The position numbers were made by a program, and so were the translations under genes. This document shows, piece by piece, positions 1 to 8,738 of a stretch of DNA of 64,000 bases. Under the pieces are notes generated by a model. That model ran no database searches, was not told the origin of the DNA, and was given only the letters and a program-made list of their open reading frames with translations. Positions within the stretch are counted from its first letter, which is position 1; the number at the start of each line of letters is the position of its first letter. The stretch lies in NCBI GenBank assembly GCA_021813725.1, contig JAKAJN010000002.1, positions 1 to 64,000 on the forward strand. The letters are read 5' to 3'. The DNA comes from a bacterium (lineage in GTDB: Bacteria > Gemmatimonadota > Gemmatimonadetes > Gemmatimonadales > Gemmatimonadaceae).

Positions 1-132
1 CGTCGCGTGCTGCGCGGCGATGCGACGGCGATCGCCCGTTGGCGCGCCGCCGCCGCCGGACGCGCGGACGGCGCTGCCACGGCTCGCCGTGAACCACGCA
101 TCCTGCACGTTCCCCGTCCGCCGACGTCATGA
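1..132 (+). CDS. 3' end of an unidentified upstream gene (partial)
   Basis: Frame 1 is open from the first base of the window to a TGA at 130-132 and reads as 43 residues rich in Ala and Arg, ending in HVPRPPTS. The next gene starts 49 bp later on the same strand and belongs to a glycosyltransferase run, so this is probably the tail of another polysaccharide gene. The fragment carries no recognisable motif and could also be a non-coding open frame in GC-rich DNA. The family cannot be named. Confidence 0.35.
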   Translation, partial: RRVLRGDATAIARWRAAAAGRADGAATARREPRILHVPRPPTS

Positions 133-181
133 ACGCGGTCCATTCCGCCCGGCGCGGACGGAGCGCAACTTCCCGGTGCAT

Positions 182-1303
182 ATGACCTTCTCCCTCGCGT
201 TCATCGCGCATCAAGTGCATCGGCGCGGCGGTCAGGAGCGTGCCGCCGCGGAGGTGCTGACGCGCATCGCGCGGCGTGCTCGCGTGACGGTGATCGCCTC
301 GGAATGCGAGCTGCCGGGCGTGGAGGTGAGTTGGCGACCTGTTGCGCCGGCCCCTCGCCCGCTGGCTGTGGGCTCGTTTCTCTTCGCGCGAGCGGCGCGC
401 ATTGAGGAACGTCGCGCCGGCTGCACGCTGAGCAACTGCATCGGCGCGTCGGCTTTCGACGCCGATGTGATCACCGCGCAGTACTGCCATGCGGCGTTCA
501 CGGCGCGTTTTGGCGGCTTGCGCGGCGGCAGCGCGATCGGCCGCGCGTGGCAGCGCGCGGCGCAGCAGGTCTTCGTGCAGCAGGAACGCCGCGCCTATGG
601 CGCGCATCGCCTGCGGCGCGTGATCGCCGTCTCACGCGGCACGGCGCGCGAGCTGCACGAGTTCTATGGTGTGCCCGAGGCGCGGATCGCGGTTGTCCCC
701 AACGGGGTAGACCACTCCGTCTTTCGTCCCGCGGCGGATGCGGCGGCCAAGCGTGCGTTGCGCGCCGAGCTGGGCTTCGGCGCCGACGCGTACGTGGTGC
801 TCTTCTGTGGCGGCGACTGGGAGCGGAAGGGGCTGCGGGACGCGATTGACGCGGTGGCCGGACTCGCCGACACGGTGCTCTGCGTCGTGGGGCGCGGCGA
901 TGAGGCGGCAATGCGCGGGCACGCGGCACGGCGCAGTGCGGCGGCGCAGGTGCACTTTGCCGGGCTCTCCACGACACCCGAACGCTGGTATGCGGCGGCC
1001 GACGTGATGGTGCATCCGTCGCGCTACGAGGCGTTCTCCCTGGTGACGCTGGAGGGGGCCGCGGCCGGCCTTCCGCTGGTCACGCATGCCATCAATGGCA
1101 CGGAAGATCTCATCGAGGATGGCGTGAACGGATACCTCACAGCCTTCGGCGGCGATGCGCTGCGAGCGCCGTTGCTGGCGCTGCGCGACGACACGGCACG
1201 GCGTGCCGCGATGTCGGCCGCCGCCGTCGAACGCTCGCGACGGTATGCATGGGACCGCGTGGCGGCGGAGTACTTCGACGTGCTGGCCGAGGCGGCGTCG
1301 TGA
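182..1303 (+). CDS. Family 4 (GT-B) glycosyltransferase
   Basis: A 373-residue cytoplasmic sugar transferase, presumably adding one sugar of a surface polysaccharide from a nucleotide-sugar donor. The N-terminal half starts with a Rossmann strand and a Gly-Gly loop (AHQVHRRGGQER). The C-terminal half has the donor-side signatures NGVDHSVFRP, GGDWERKGL and the EX7E-type motif around YEAFSLVTLEGAAAGLP. The open frame could start at position 20, but the extra 54 residues are low-complexity and unlike the family, so ATG 182 is chosen. No strong Shine-Dalgarno is visible. It is first of four co-directional sugar genes and lies 20 bp before the asparagine synthase fusion. The exact sugar cannot be told from sequence. 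Confidence 0.88.
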   Translation: MTFSLAFIAHQVHRRGGQERAAAEVLTRIARRARVTVIASECELPGVEVSWRPVAPAPRPLAVGSFLFARAARIEERRAGCTLSNCIGASAFDADVITAQYCHAAFTARFGGLRGGSAIGRAWQRAAQQVFVQQERRAYGAHRLRRVIAVSRGTARELHEFYGVPEARIAVVPNGVDHSVFRPAADAAAKRALRAELGFGADAYVVLFCGGDWERKGLRDAIDAVAGLADTVLCVVGRGDEAAMRGHAARRSAAAQVHFAGLSTTPERWYAAADVMVHPSRYEAFSLVTLEGAAAGLPLVTHAINGTEDLIEDGVNGYLTAFGGDALRAPLLALRDDTARRAAMSAAAVERSRRYAWDRVAAEYFDVLAEAAS

Positions 1304-1323
1304 CAGCGCGGCGGAACTGAGCG

Positions 1324-4300
1324 ATGTGCGCCATCTGCGGATTGGTGCGACCGGACGCGGCGAGCCAGCGCGCGCGCGTGGAGGCGGCGAACTCCCGGAT
1401 GGTGCACCGCGGTCCGGACGACGGAGGACTCTGGGCCGGCGACGGCATTTGCCTGGGCGCGCGTCGCCTCGCGATCCAGGACCTCTCCGCTGCCGGCCAT
1501 CAGCCGATGACGAGCGATGATGGCCGATATGTCATCGTCTTCAACGGGGAGATCTACAACTTCGCGCGCCTGCGCGCGGCGTTGGGGTCGGACAGGGTGT
1601 ATCGCGGGCACTCGGACACCGAGGTGCTGCTGCACGCGGTGCGCGCCTGGGGTTTCGACGAGACGGTGCGTCGCGCGCATGGCCAGTTCGCACTGGCGGT
1701 GTGGGACAGCGAACGTCGCATTCTGCGTGCCGCACGCGACCGGGCGGGCAAGAAGCCCTTCTTCTACGCGCAATCCGGCGAGGCCTTCGCCTTCGCATCG
1801 ACGCTCAATGCACTGCTCGAGCTACTGCCGAGCCGCCCCGCGGTGGATCCGATCGCCCTTGATGCGTTCCTGACGTACCAGGCCGTGCCGGCGCCGATGA
1901 CCATCTGGCGTGGCGTGCAGACGCTTCCTCCCGCACACACGCTGACTTTCGACACGCGCGATGGCGTGTGCCGCGTGGCGCGCTACTGGGACGTGTCGTA
2001 CGCGACGAAGACGGCGATGGACGAGCCGGAGGTGCTCGCGGAGATCGAACGGATTGCGCGCCGTGCCGTGACGGATCGACTCGTTGCAGATCGCACGGTG
2101 GGCATCTTCCTCTCGGGTGGTGTGGACTCGTCGCTAGTGATGGCGCTGGCGGTCGAGTCGGGGGCCCAGGCGGTGGAAGCCATCGCGGTCGGCTTCGACG
2201 ACCCGGAATACGATGAACGCCCCTTTGCGCGGCGCGTGGCGCAGCACCTTGGCGTTCGACTGCACGAGCGGTTGCTGCGTCCCAATGTCGTGAACGACCT
2301 CCCGGGCATCGTGTGGCACTATGGCCAGCCGCTGGCCGACGTGAGCATCGTGCCAAGCCACGACCTTTCGCGCGCGGCGCGCGATCTGATGGTGGTGGCG
2401 CTCAACGGCGATGGCGGCGACGAGCTGTTCGGTGGATACACGCGACCGATCGTCGCGCGCGCTGCCAGCACCTATCGGCGCCTCGTGCCGTCGCTCCTGC
2501 GGCGCGCCGCCGGGAATGCGCTGCACGAGCGGAGGCGCGGGCTCCTGAAGCACGCCGCGCAGTTGGCGCGTGCGGGCCTGACCGATGCCGCCGGCGCCTT
2601 CACGTACGAACGCGGCTTCCGCGCCCATCGGGCCGTGGCGTATTCCCCCGCACTCTTCGACGCCGTCGGCAGCTTCGATCCGGACGCGCTCTATCGTGAC
2701 GTCTGGGACCGCGCCGACGGGGCCGACGACGTGGATCGCGCGCTGTACGGCGATTTCTGCACGTACTTCCCGGACCAGCTGCTCGCCAAGGCCGACGCCT
2801 CGTCCATGGCGCATTCGCTCGAGGCGCGCTCGCCGTTACTCGACACGGAGATGATCGAGTTCGCCGCGACGATTCCGACGCCGATGCGCCTGCGCGGCTG
2901 GGAGACCAAGCACCTTCTCAAGCAGTTGGCATCGCGCTTCGTCCCCCGCGATGTACTCTATCGCCGGAAGCGCGGCTTCGTGATGCCCGCCTCGCGCTGG
3001 ATGCGCGGCGCACTCGGACCGTACGTGCGCGCAGCACTTGACAGCGCCTCCTTCCACGATCGAGGCTGGCTGCGGCCGGAGTTCACGCGCCGCCTGCTTA
3101 CCGAGCATCAGCAGGGTGCGCGCGACTGGGGCGACCAACTCTTTACCCTGCTCGTCCTCGAGCTCTGGGCGCGGTTGTCACTGGATGGCTCGCTGCAGCG
3201 CGACGATTCGCTCGACGCGCTGCGCGAGGGGGGCTCAGCGCGTGGCGCGCCGAGCCGCGCGCTGCGCACCATCCAGGTGGGAATGGAGTGGTTTGACGAG
3301 AAGCCGGGCGGCCTCAATCGCGTCTACCGGGAACTCGTACGCCACTTGCCGGACGCGGGCGTGGACGTGCGCGGCATCGTGGCGGGCACTCCCGGCGTGT
3401 GGGCGCAGTCGCAGGGTCGGGTGGAGGGGGTGGTGACGCACACCGCGTCGCTGACGGCGCGCCTGCGGCGACTGCGGCGGGCGGCGAAGGTCGCCCTGCA
3501 AGCGGATCCGGACGCGATCGTGGTGGCGCACTTCGCACTGTACGCCGTGCCGTTGCTGGGCCTGCTGCGCGACCGGCACCGACGTTTCGTCTTCCACTTC
3601 CACGGTCCGTGGGCGCAGGAAGCGACGGCCGAGGAAATCCGCGGACTCGCCCCGCGATTGAAAGCGGGCGTCGAGCGGGCCGTGTATGGGCGCGCCGATG
3701 CGTGCATCGTGCTCTCGAGCGCGTTCGGACGCATTCTGCACGACTCGTTTGGCGTGCCGTGGGAGAAGATCCACGTGATTCCGGGCGGCGTGGAATGCCA
3801 GCGTTTCATGATTGATGCCTCCAAGCAGGTCTGCCGTGCCCGACTCGGCTGGCCCACCGACCGCCGCATCGTACTCACCGTTCGGCGACTGACGCGGCGC
3901 ATGGGGCTCAGTCAGCTCGTCGCCGCAGCAGGGCTTCTCCGCCGCCGCGTGCCTGACGTGCTCGTGCTCATCGCCGGGCACGGTCCGCTCGAGGAGGAAC
4001 TGCAGACCCAGATCGTACGCGCCGGTCTTGAGGACTACTGCCGGTTGACGGGCTTTATCAGCGAGGACGACCTGCCGGCCGCCTATCGCGCCGCCGACGT
4101 GAGCGTGGTGCCGTCGGTGGCGCTGGAGGGTTACGGACTCATCGTCCCCGAATCGCTGGCCGCAGGCACACCGGTGCTTGTGGCACCGGTGGGCGGGCTG
4201 CCGGAGACGGTGGAGGGGCTGTCGCCGCACTTGGTTCTGCCGGAAGTCTCGGCGGCGGCCATTGCACAGGGGCTCGGCGACGCCCTCTCCGGGGTGATGC

Positions 4301-4407
4301 CGCTGCCGAGCGAGGCGGAGTGCCGCGCGTATGCGCAGCGCCGCAACGACTGGCGGGTGATCGTGGCGCAGACGCGGCGCGTCTATGAGGGAGTGCACCT
4401 GCCGTGA
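1324..4407 (+). CDS. Asparagine synthase (glutamine-hydrolysing) fused to a GT4 glycosyltransferase
   Basis: A 1027-residue two-enzyme polypeptide. Residues 1-640 are a class II glutamine amidotransferase with catalytic Cys2 (start MCAICG, where MCGI is usual), followed by the AsnB ATP-pyrophosphatase domain with SGGVDSS at residues 264-270. Such AsnB paralogues in polysaccharide clusters amidate sugar acids or other acidic intermediates rather than only making asparagine. From about residue 647 (LRTIQVGMEWF) a complete GT-B glycosyltransferase follows, with HFHGPW, the PGGVECQRF loop and an EX7E-like segment near PSVALEGYGLIVPESLAAG. Separate homologous glycosyltransferases typically begin at this point, so a CTG replaces what would be a start codon. 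No stop or frame change is visible between the halves. The gene ends in a 4-bp overlap with the next. Confidence 0.9.
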   Translation: MCAICGLVRPDAASQRARVEAANSRMVHRGPDDGGLWAGDGICLGARRLAIQDLSAAGHQPMTSDDGRYVIVFNGEIYNFARLRAALGSDRVYRGHSDTEVLLHAVRAWGFDETVRRAHGQFALAVWDSERRILRAARDRAGKKPFFYAQSGEAFAFASTLNALLELLPSRPAVDPIALDAFLTYQAVPAPMTIWRGVQTLPPAHTLTFDTRDGVCRVARYWDVSYATKTAMDEPEVLAEIERIARRAVTDRLVADRTVGIFLSGGVDSSLVMALAVESGAQAVEAIAVGFDDPEYDERPFARRVAQHLGVRLHERLLRPNVVNDLPGIVWHYGQPLADVSIVPSHDLSRAARDLMVVALNGDGGDELFGGYTRPIVARAASTYRRLVPSLLRRAAGNALHERRRGLLKHAAQLARAGLTDAAGAFTYERGFRAHRAVAYSPALFDAVGSFDPDALYRDVWDRADGADDVDRALYGDFCTYFPDQLLAKADASSMAHSLEARSPLLDTEMIEFAATIPTPMRLRGWETKHLLKQLASRFVPRDVLYRRKRGFVMPASRWMRGALGPYVRAALDSASFHDRGWLRPEFTRRLLTEHQQGARDWGDQLFTLLVLELWARLSLDGSLQRDDSLDALREGGSARGAPSRALRTIQVGMEWFDEKPGGLNRVYRELVRHLPDAGVDVRGIVAGTPGVWAQSQGRVEGVVTHTASLTARLRRLRRAAKVALQADPDAIVVAHFALYAVPLLGLLRDRHRRFVFHFHGPWAQEATAEEIRGLAPRLKAGVERAVYGRADACIVLSSAFGRILHDSFGVPWEKIHVIPGGVECQRFMIDASKQVCRARLGWPTDRRIVLTVRRLTRRMGLSQLVAAAGLLRRRVPDVLVLIAGHGPLEEELQTQIVRAGLEDYCRLTGFISEDDLPAAYRAADVSVVPSVALEGYGLIVPESLAAGTPVLVAPVGGLPETVEGLSPHLVLPEVSAAAIAQGLGDALSGVMPLPSEAECRAYAQRRNDWRVIVAQTRRVYEGVHLP

Positions 4408-5555
4408 CGCTGCGAGTCCTCGCACTCGACCATGTGGGAGTCCTTGGCGGCGCCGAGCTGTCATTGCTCGACATCGCCAGCGCTTTCGGTGACGAGATGA
4501 GCGTGCGCCTGTTCGTGGACGGCCCCTTCCGCGACGCGCTGGCGAATCGTGGAGTGGACGTGCAGGTGCTCCCGATGGGTGCGCTGGCGAGCGTGCGGAA
4601 GGAGAGTCGAACGCCGTCTTTGGCGGCGCTCGCCGCCGCCTGGCGCCTGGCGGAGGTGGTGGCCAATGAAGCGGCATCCGCGGACGTGCTCTACGCGAAT
4701 TCCCAGAAGGCGTTCGTCGTTGCGGCGCTCGCCGGACGTCGCGCCCGACGACCGGTGGTCTGGCACCTGCGCGACCTGCTTGGGGCGCCGCACTTCAGCG
4801 CGCTCAACACGCGGGGTGCGGTGATGCTCGCCAATTGGCTCGCGACGCGCGTCATCGCGAACTCGCACGCGACCGCCGACGCGTTCGTGCGCGCCGGCGG
4901 CCGAAGGGCGCTTGTGCGCGTCGTTCACAACGGCGTGGATCCCGCGCCGTTCGACGCTGTCAGCGGAGTCGCGCCGCGCGCGTTGCGTCACTCGCTGTCG
5001 CCCGACGCTGCCTACGTGATGGCGGTGTTTGGGCGATTGCACGAGTGGAAGGGACAGCAGGTCGCCATTGACGCACTGGCGCAACTTCCGGCGGAGTGCG
5101 CGCTCTGGGTCGTCGGTGCGCCGCTATTCGGCGAACTGGCGTTCGAGACCGCGCTGCGGGAGCAGGCGGCACGGCTCGGGCTCACCGCGCGCGTGCGCTT
5201 CCTTGGCTTTCGCAACGACATCGCGCCGCTGATGCGTGCCGCGGACGTGATCGTGCACACCTCCACGTGGCCCGAACCATTCGGACGCGTGATCGTCGAA
5301 GGAATGCTGGCGTGCCGTCCGGTTGTCGCGGCATCCGCGGGGGGCGTTGGCGAGATCGTGACGCACGAGGAGACGGGCGTGCTGGTGGCGCCCGGTGATG
5401 CCGCGGCACTGGCACAGGCCGTCACCGCACTTCGGGCGAGCCCCGCGCGCGCTGCCAGGCTGGCCGAGGCGGGCGCCGCGCACGCACGCCGTACCTTCGG
5501 GGTGCCGGCAATGGTCGACGGTGTGCGCCGCGTGCTCGACGAGGTGCTGGCGTGA
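4404..5555 (+). CDS. Family 4 glycosyltransferase
   Basis: A 383-residue GT-B enzyme that starts on a GTG overlapping the preceding stop by 4 bp (GTGA), the usual sign of translational coupling. The N-terminus has the acceptor-side Gly-rich loop VLGGAELSLL. The C-terminal donor domain shows NGVDPAPFD, FGRLHEWKGQQ and the EX7E region PEPFGRVIVEGMLACRPVVA. It presumably acts in the cytoplasm on a lipid-linked glycan together with its neighbours. The donor and acceptor sugars are not predictable. Confidence 0.88.
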   Translation: MTLRVLALDHVGVLGGAELSLLDIASAFGDEMSVRLFVDGPFRDALANRGVDVQVLPMGALASVRKESRTPSLAALAAAWRLAEVVANEAASADVLYANSQKAFVVAALAGRRARRPVVWHLRDLLGAPHFSALNTRGAVMLANWLATRVIANSHATADAFVRAGGRRALVRVVHNGVDPAPFDAVSGVAPRALRHSLSPDAAYVMAVFGRLHEWKGQQVAIDALAQLPAECALWVVGAPLFGELAFETALREQAARLGLTARVRFLGFRNDIAPLMRAADVIVHTSTWPEPFGRVIVEGMLACRPVVAASAGGVGEIVTHEETGVLVAPGDAAALAQAVTALRASPARAARLAEAGAAHARRTFGVPAMVDGVRRVLDEVLA

Positions 5556-6640
5556 TGCGCGTGGCCATCGTGCACGACTATCTGAACCAGATGGGCGGTG
5601 CGGAGCGCGTGGTCGAGAGCTTCCATCGGTTGTGGCCCGATGCGCCGATCTTCACCACCATAGCTGACCGCAGCGTGATGAGCGCCGCGCTGCGCGGCGC
5701 CGACGTCCGCGTCTCGTGGATGCAGCGGCTTCCCGCGTGGCGACGTCACTTTCGCGCCTATCTGCCGCTGTATCCACTGGCGATCGAGAGCTTCGACCTC
5801 CGCGGTTACGACGTGGTCGTCTCGAGCAGCAGTGCCTGGGCAAAGGCCGCACGCACGCCACCGGAGACGACGCACATCTGCTATTGCCACACGCCGATGC
5901 GCTGGGTGTGGGACTACGAGCGCTACGTGGCGCGCGAGCGCTTCGGACCTGTCACGCGCCTCGCGTTGCCTCCCGTCATCGCGGCCCTGCGCCAGTGGGA
6001 CGTGCGGACGGCATCGCGCCCCACTCATCTGGTCGTGAACTCCCAGGTCGTGCAGGAACGCGTGCGACGCTGCTGGGGGCGTGAAAGCGTGCTGCTGCAT
6101 CCGCCCGTCGACACGGGACGATTCGCCGTCGGCGCCGGCGAGGGACGCGCCCATCTCGTCGTCTCGCGCCTGGCCCACTACAAGCGCATCGACCTTGCCG
6201 TGGCGACCTTCACGCAGCTCGGCCTTCCGCTCGAGATCATCGGCGACGGTCCGGCACGCCGCTCACTCGAGGAGATGGCGGGTCCGACCATCATCTTCCG
6301 CGGAAGGGTCAGCGACGCCGGAGTCGCCGAGGCGATGCGCGACTGCCGCGCGCTGATCTTCCCGGGCGAAGAAGATTTTGGCATCACGCCGCTGGAAGCC
6401 AACGCCTGCGGTCGGCCAGTCATCGCCTTCGGTGCCGGTGGTGCGCGGGAAACCGTACGCGCCGGCGTCACGGGCGTACTCTTCGCGGAGCAGACTGCGA
6501 CGGCGCTTGCCGCGGCCGTGCGGCACGCCGAAAGCGTCGCGTGGGATGCCGCGGTCATCCGCCGTCACGCCGAGCAGTACTCCGTGGAGCGCTTCGAGTC
6601 GAGCTTCCGCGAGTTCGTCGAGCGCGCGTCGCGGCGCTAG
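5555..6640 (+). CDS. Family 4 glycosyltransferase
   Basis: A 361-residue GT-B glycosyltransferase. The start MRVAIVHDYLNQMGGAERV is typical of a well-known family of capsule and exopolysaccharide mannosyl-type transferases. The donor domain carries SRLAHYKRIDLAV, IGDGPARRSL and EDFGITPLEANACGRP. The stop of the previous gene overlaps this ATG by one base (TGATG); an in-frame GTG one codon earlier (5552) is equally possible. It is the last gene of the 182-6640 run. Its stop abuts the stop of the opposed glycosyltransferase at 6641 with no spacer. Confidence 0.88.
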   Translation: MRVAIVHDYLNQMGGAERVVESFHRLWPDAPIFTTIADRSVMSAALRGADVRVSWMQRLPAWRRHFRAYLPLYPLAIESFDLRGYDVVVSSSSAWAKAARTPPETTHICYCHTPMRWVWDYERYVARERFGPVTRLALPPVIAALRQWDVRTASRPTHLVVNSQVVQERVRRCWGRESVLLHPPVDTGRFAVGAGEGRAHLVVSRLAHYKRIDLAVATFTQLGLPLEIIGDGPARRSLEEMAGPTIIFRGRVSDAGVAEAMRDCRALIFPGEEDFGITPLEANACGRPVIAFGAGGARETVRAGVTGVLFAEQTATALAAAVRHAESVAWDAAVIRRHAEQYSVERFESSFREFVERASRR

Positions 6641-7651
6641 TCAGCGCCGCACGGCCGCCAGCAGACGTTTGGCCCAGCCGCGCAGTTGCGCATCGCCGCG
6701 GGCCGCCACCGCAAAGACAGGCGCCAGCCCGACGCGCAGGAGCAGCACGCGCAGGTGCACGCGCCAGCCGTTGTCGAGTTCATACAACATCGGCACGAGC
6801 TCCGCGCGTTCGGCGGCGGTGATCCACGGCATGAACACCGACGTCGCGAACCGCACCGCGGCGCGCGAGCGGGCGCGTTTCACCTCGGACACGCGCCATC
6901 CGCGCCGCCTGTAGGCCTCGATAAACGGACCGTGAAAGAGCCGAGTCAGTCCGCGCAGGTGCATCGCCTTGCGGTGGTGCCGCGTCCCCTGCGCGTCGCC
7001 CCAGACACGATAGTGCGCGAGCACGTCACTGACATAGACGTTGCCGTACCCCAGATCAGCCAGGCGCACCGACAGGTCGTAATCCTCGGTATAGCTCGGA
7101 CGGTCGTGATAATAGTTGGCGCGTCGCAGTGCCTCGGCGCGGAACATCAGGATGTTCGCGACCGTCTTGTAGCCCTTCAGCGCGTCGCGCAACGCCGCGT
7201 CTGCACCGACAAACTCGCTCGGGCGAAACAGGTGGCTGACGCTCTGCACCACATCGTTGCCGTCGATGACGGCGACAGATGAGTGCGCATAGGCCGCGTC
7301 CGGGTGCGCGACCAACCGCTCCAGCAGCACGCGCACGTAGTCCGGCAGCAGCAGATCATCCGAGTCGAGTCGCACGACGAATTCCGCGGCGGGCTGCTTC
7401 AGCACCCACGAGGCATTCTCCGCGATGCCCAGGTTCTTGTCGTGCCGGTGGTAGTGCACCCGCGGATCGCGGGCGGCCAGCGCCGCCATCACCGCTGGCG
7501 TGTTGTCGGTGCTGGCGTCATCCGACACCCAGACTTCCACGTGCGGATAGCCGGTCTGGCGCAGGGCGCTCTCGACGGCGCGTCCGACAAATTGCGCCTG
7601 ATTGTAGGTTGGGATGCAGACAGCGACGGTCGGTCTGTCCGCGCCGCTCAT
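6641..7651 (-). CDS. Family 2 (GT-A) glycosyltransferase
   Basis: A 336-residue inverting-type GT2 protein. The nucleotide-binding start VAVCIPTYNQAQFVGRAVES, the acidic VSDDAST and the metal-binding region VVRLDSDDLLLPDY (DXD-like) are all present, followed by the TEDYDLSVRLAD acceptor-side motif. The C-terminal third has no clear motif. The reading frame extends 13 codons further upstream, but ATG 7651 (MSGADRPT) gives the standard family N-terminus. It converges on the preceding glycosyltransferase run, so it is transcribed separately although probably in the same pathway. Confidence 0.87.
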   Translation of the reverse strand: MSGADRPTVAVCIPTYNQAQFVGRAVESALRQTGYPHVEVWVSDDASTDNTPAVMAALAARDPRVHYHRHDKNLGIAENASWVLKQPAAEFVVRLDSDDLLLPDYVRVLLERLVAHPDAAYAHSSVAVIDGNDVVQSVSHLFRPSEFVGADAALRDALKGYKTVANILMFRAEALRRANYYHDRPSYTEDYDLSVRLADLGYGNVYVSDVLAHYRVWGDAQGTRHHRKAMHLRGLTRLFHGPFIEAYRRRGWRVSEVKRARSRAAVRFATSVFMPWITAAERAELVPMLYELDNGWRVHLRVLLLRVGLAPVFAVAARGDAQLRGWAKRLLAAVRR

Positions 7652-7699
7652 CGCCCGTCCATCCGACAGGCCGTCACCGGGATGATGCACGCGCGGCGC

Positions 7700-8467
7700 C
7701 TAGCGCCAGCCGATGCCCGCCGTCAGGCGGAGCCACATGCCATCTGGCCCAACGTCCGGACCACCAATCACCTTGCGGCTGTCGAGCTTCCACGCGGCGC
7801 GGTTGGGGGCGAACTTCCGGCCCAGTCGCGCGCCGAACGTCAGTCCAAAGCGGTCGCCAACGGAACGCAGCACCAGCCAGTCGGCACCGACGGCCGGCTC
7901 GAAGAGCAGATACGTGGCTTCGAGCGTGGACGAGTAGTTCGGGTGCAGCACGACGTCGGTAAAACTGGGATCCGCACCGGCGGCGGGCGCACCGCCGCCA
8001 TTGCGATCGGAGAGCGTCAGGGACATTCGGCCCGCACCGATGCCCACCATCGGATAGACGTTGAGATGCCGCCCCGCCCACCAGGTGTAGCCCACCTGCG
8101 CGAGATAGAACTGGCTCTTGAGGGACGACGTCTTGCCGCCGGTGGGGTCGCCTTCCTCGCCGAAATCAGTCATGGCGAACTCGCCGCCCAGAATCATGCG
8201 CCCGTAGCCGAAGCGGGCACCGCCGCCGTACGAGATGGCGTCGTTGGAAACGGCGAAGTACCCGGCCGTGTCCAGTCTCGCGTTCAGGTCGCCGGTGAAT
8301 GCAATGCTGCCACCGGAGCCAAAGAAGATGCTGGCGAACGGAAAGGCGCCGCCGAAGCCGACGCCCTCACCGCGAGCCCCTTGGGCCGCGAGTGGTGCCG
8401 CCAGTAGGATGGCAAGAACGACGAGGCGCGCCGATCGGGAGAGCGCGGACGGCAATCGGTTCATCAT
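7700..8467 (-). CDS. Predicted outer-membrane beta-barrel protein
   Basis: A 255-residue protein with an N-terminal signal peptide (hydrophobic stretch LVVLAILLAAPLAAQ, cleavage probably near residue 28). The rest has alternating hydrophobic/polar strands, glycine- and aromatic-rich turns and an aromatic C-terminal residue pattern (LTAGIGWR), all typical of small OmpA/OmpW-size barrels. No enzymatic motif is visible and the ligand is unknown. Two adjacent ATGs (8467, 8464) are possible starts. The 271-bp upstream region contains an unusual array of 11-bp direct repeats at 8670-8702 (separate entry), suggesting regulation by an OmpR/PhoB-class activator. Confidence 0.7.
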   Translation of the reverse strand: MMNRLPSALSRSARLVVLAILLAAPLAAQGARGEGVGFGGAFPFASIFFGSGGSIAFTGDLNARLDTAGYFAVSNDAISYGGGARFGYGRMILGGEFAMTDFGEEGDPTGGKTSSLKSQFYLAQVGYTWWAGRHLNVYPMVGIGAGRMSLTLSDRNGGGAPAAGADPSFTDVVLHPNYSSTLEATYLLFEPAVGADWLVLRSVGDRFGLTFGARLGRKFAPNRAAWKLDSRKVIGGPDVGPDGMWLRLTAGIGWR

Positions 8468-8669
8468 GCGGATTCGGTCGCGGAGTGGCGTCCCGGACGG
8501 TGCAGGACGCCAATAACATAGCGTTGCTCTTCCGCCGACGCGCCCCTCGTTCGCACTCTGACGGGCGAAGAACACAGGAGCGGCGCATCGCAGCGCTGCA
8601 GGCCTGTCAGTATGCGAACGATATTGTCTGGGCACGCGCGTCCGAAATCGATGGCGCTTTGCGTTTTTA

Positions 8670-8713
8670 ATGTCGCTATAAACTCGCGATAATGTCGCTA
8701 TAGTGATACTAAT
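8670..8713. promoter_or_regulatory. 11-bp phased direct repeats, Pho-box-like operator
   Basis: Two perfect copies of TAATGTCGCTATA start at 8668 and 8690, exactly 22 bp apart. The half-way unit AACTCGCGATA (8681-8691) matches partially, giving ATGTCGCTATA / AACTCGCGATA / ATGTCGCTATA plus a weaker fourth unit. Read as heptamers with A/T-rich 4-bp spacers (TGTCGCT-ATAA-ACTCGCG-ATAA-TGTCGCT-ATAG), this is the geometry of PhoB/OmpR-type operators. It lies between the antiporter stop (8739) and the beta-barrel gene (start 8467, minus strand). The cognate regulator is not identifiable from the window. Confidence 0.55.
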
Positions 8714-8738
8714 ATCTGCGGTCAGATCCAAGATTGGC

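Noticed and set aside
3235-4677. 480-codon open frame antisense to the AsnB-glycosyltransferase fusion
   Set aside because: No recognisable protein pattern; the plus strand has continuous family-level matches over the same bases.
8668-8702. Possible CRISPR remnant
   Set aside because: Only two exact 13-bp copies and one degenerate copy at 11-bp spacing, no spacers and no cas genes; an operator explains it better.
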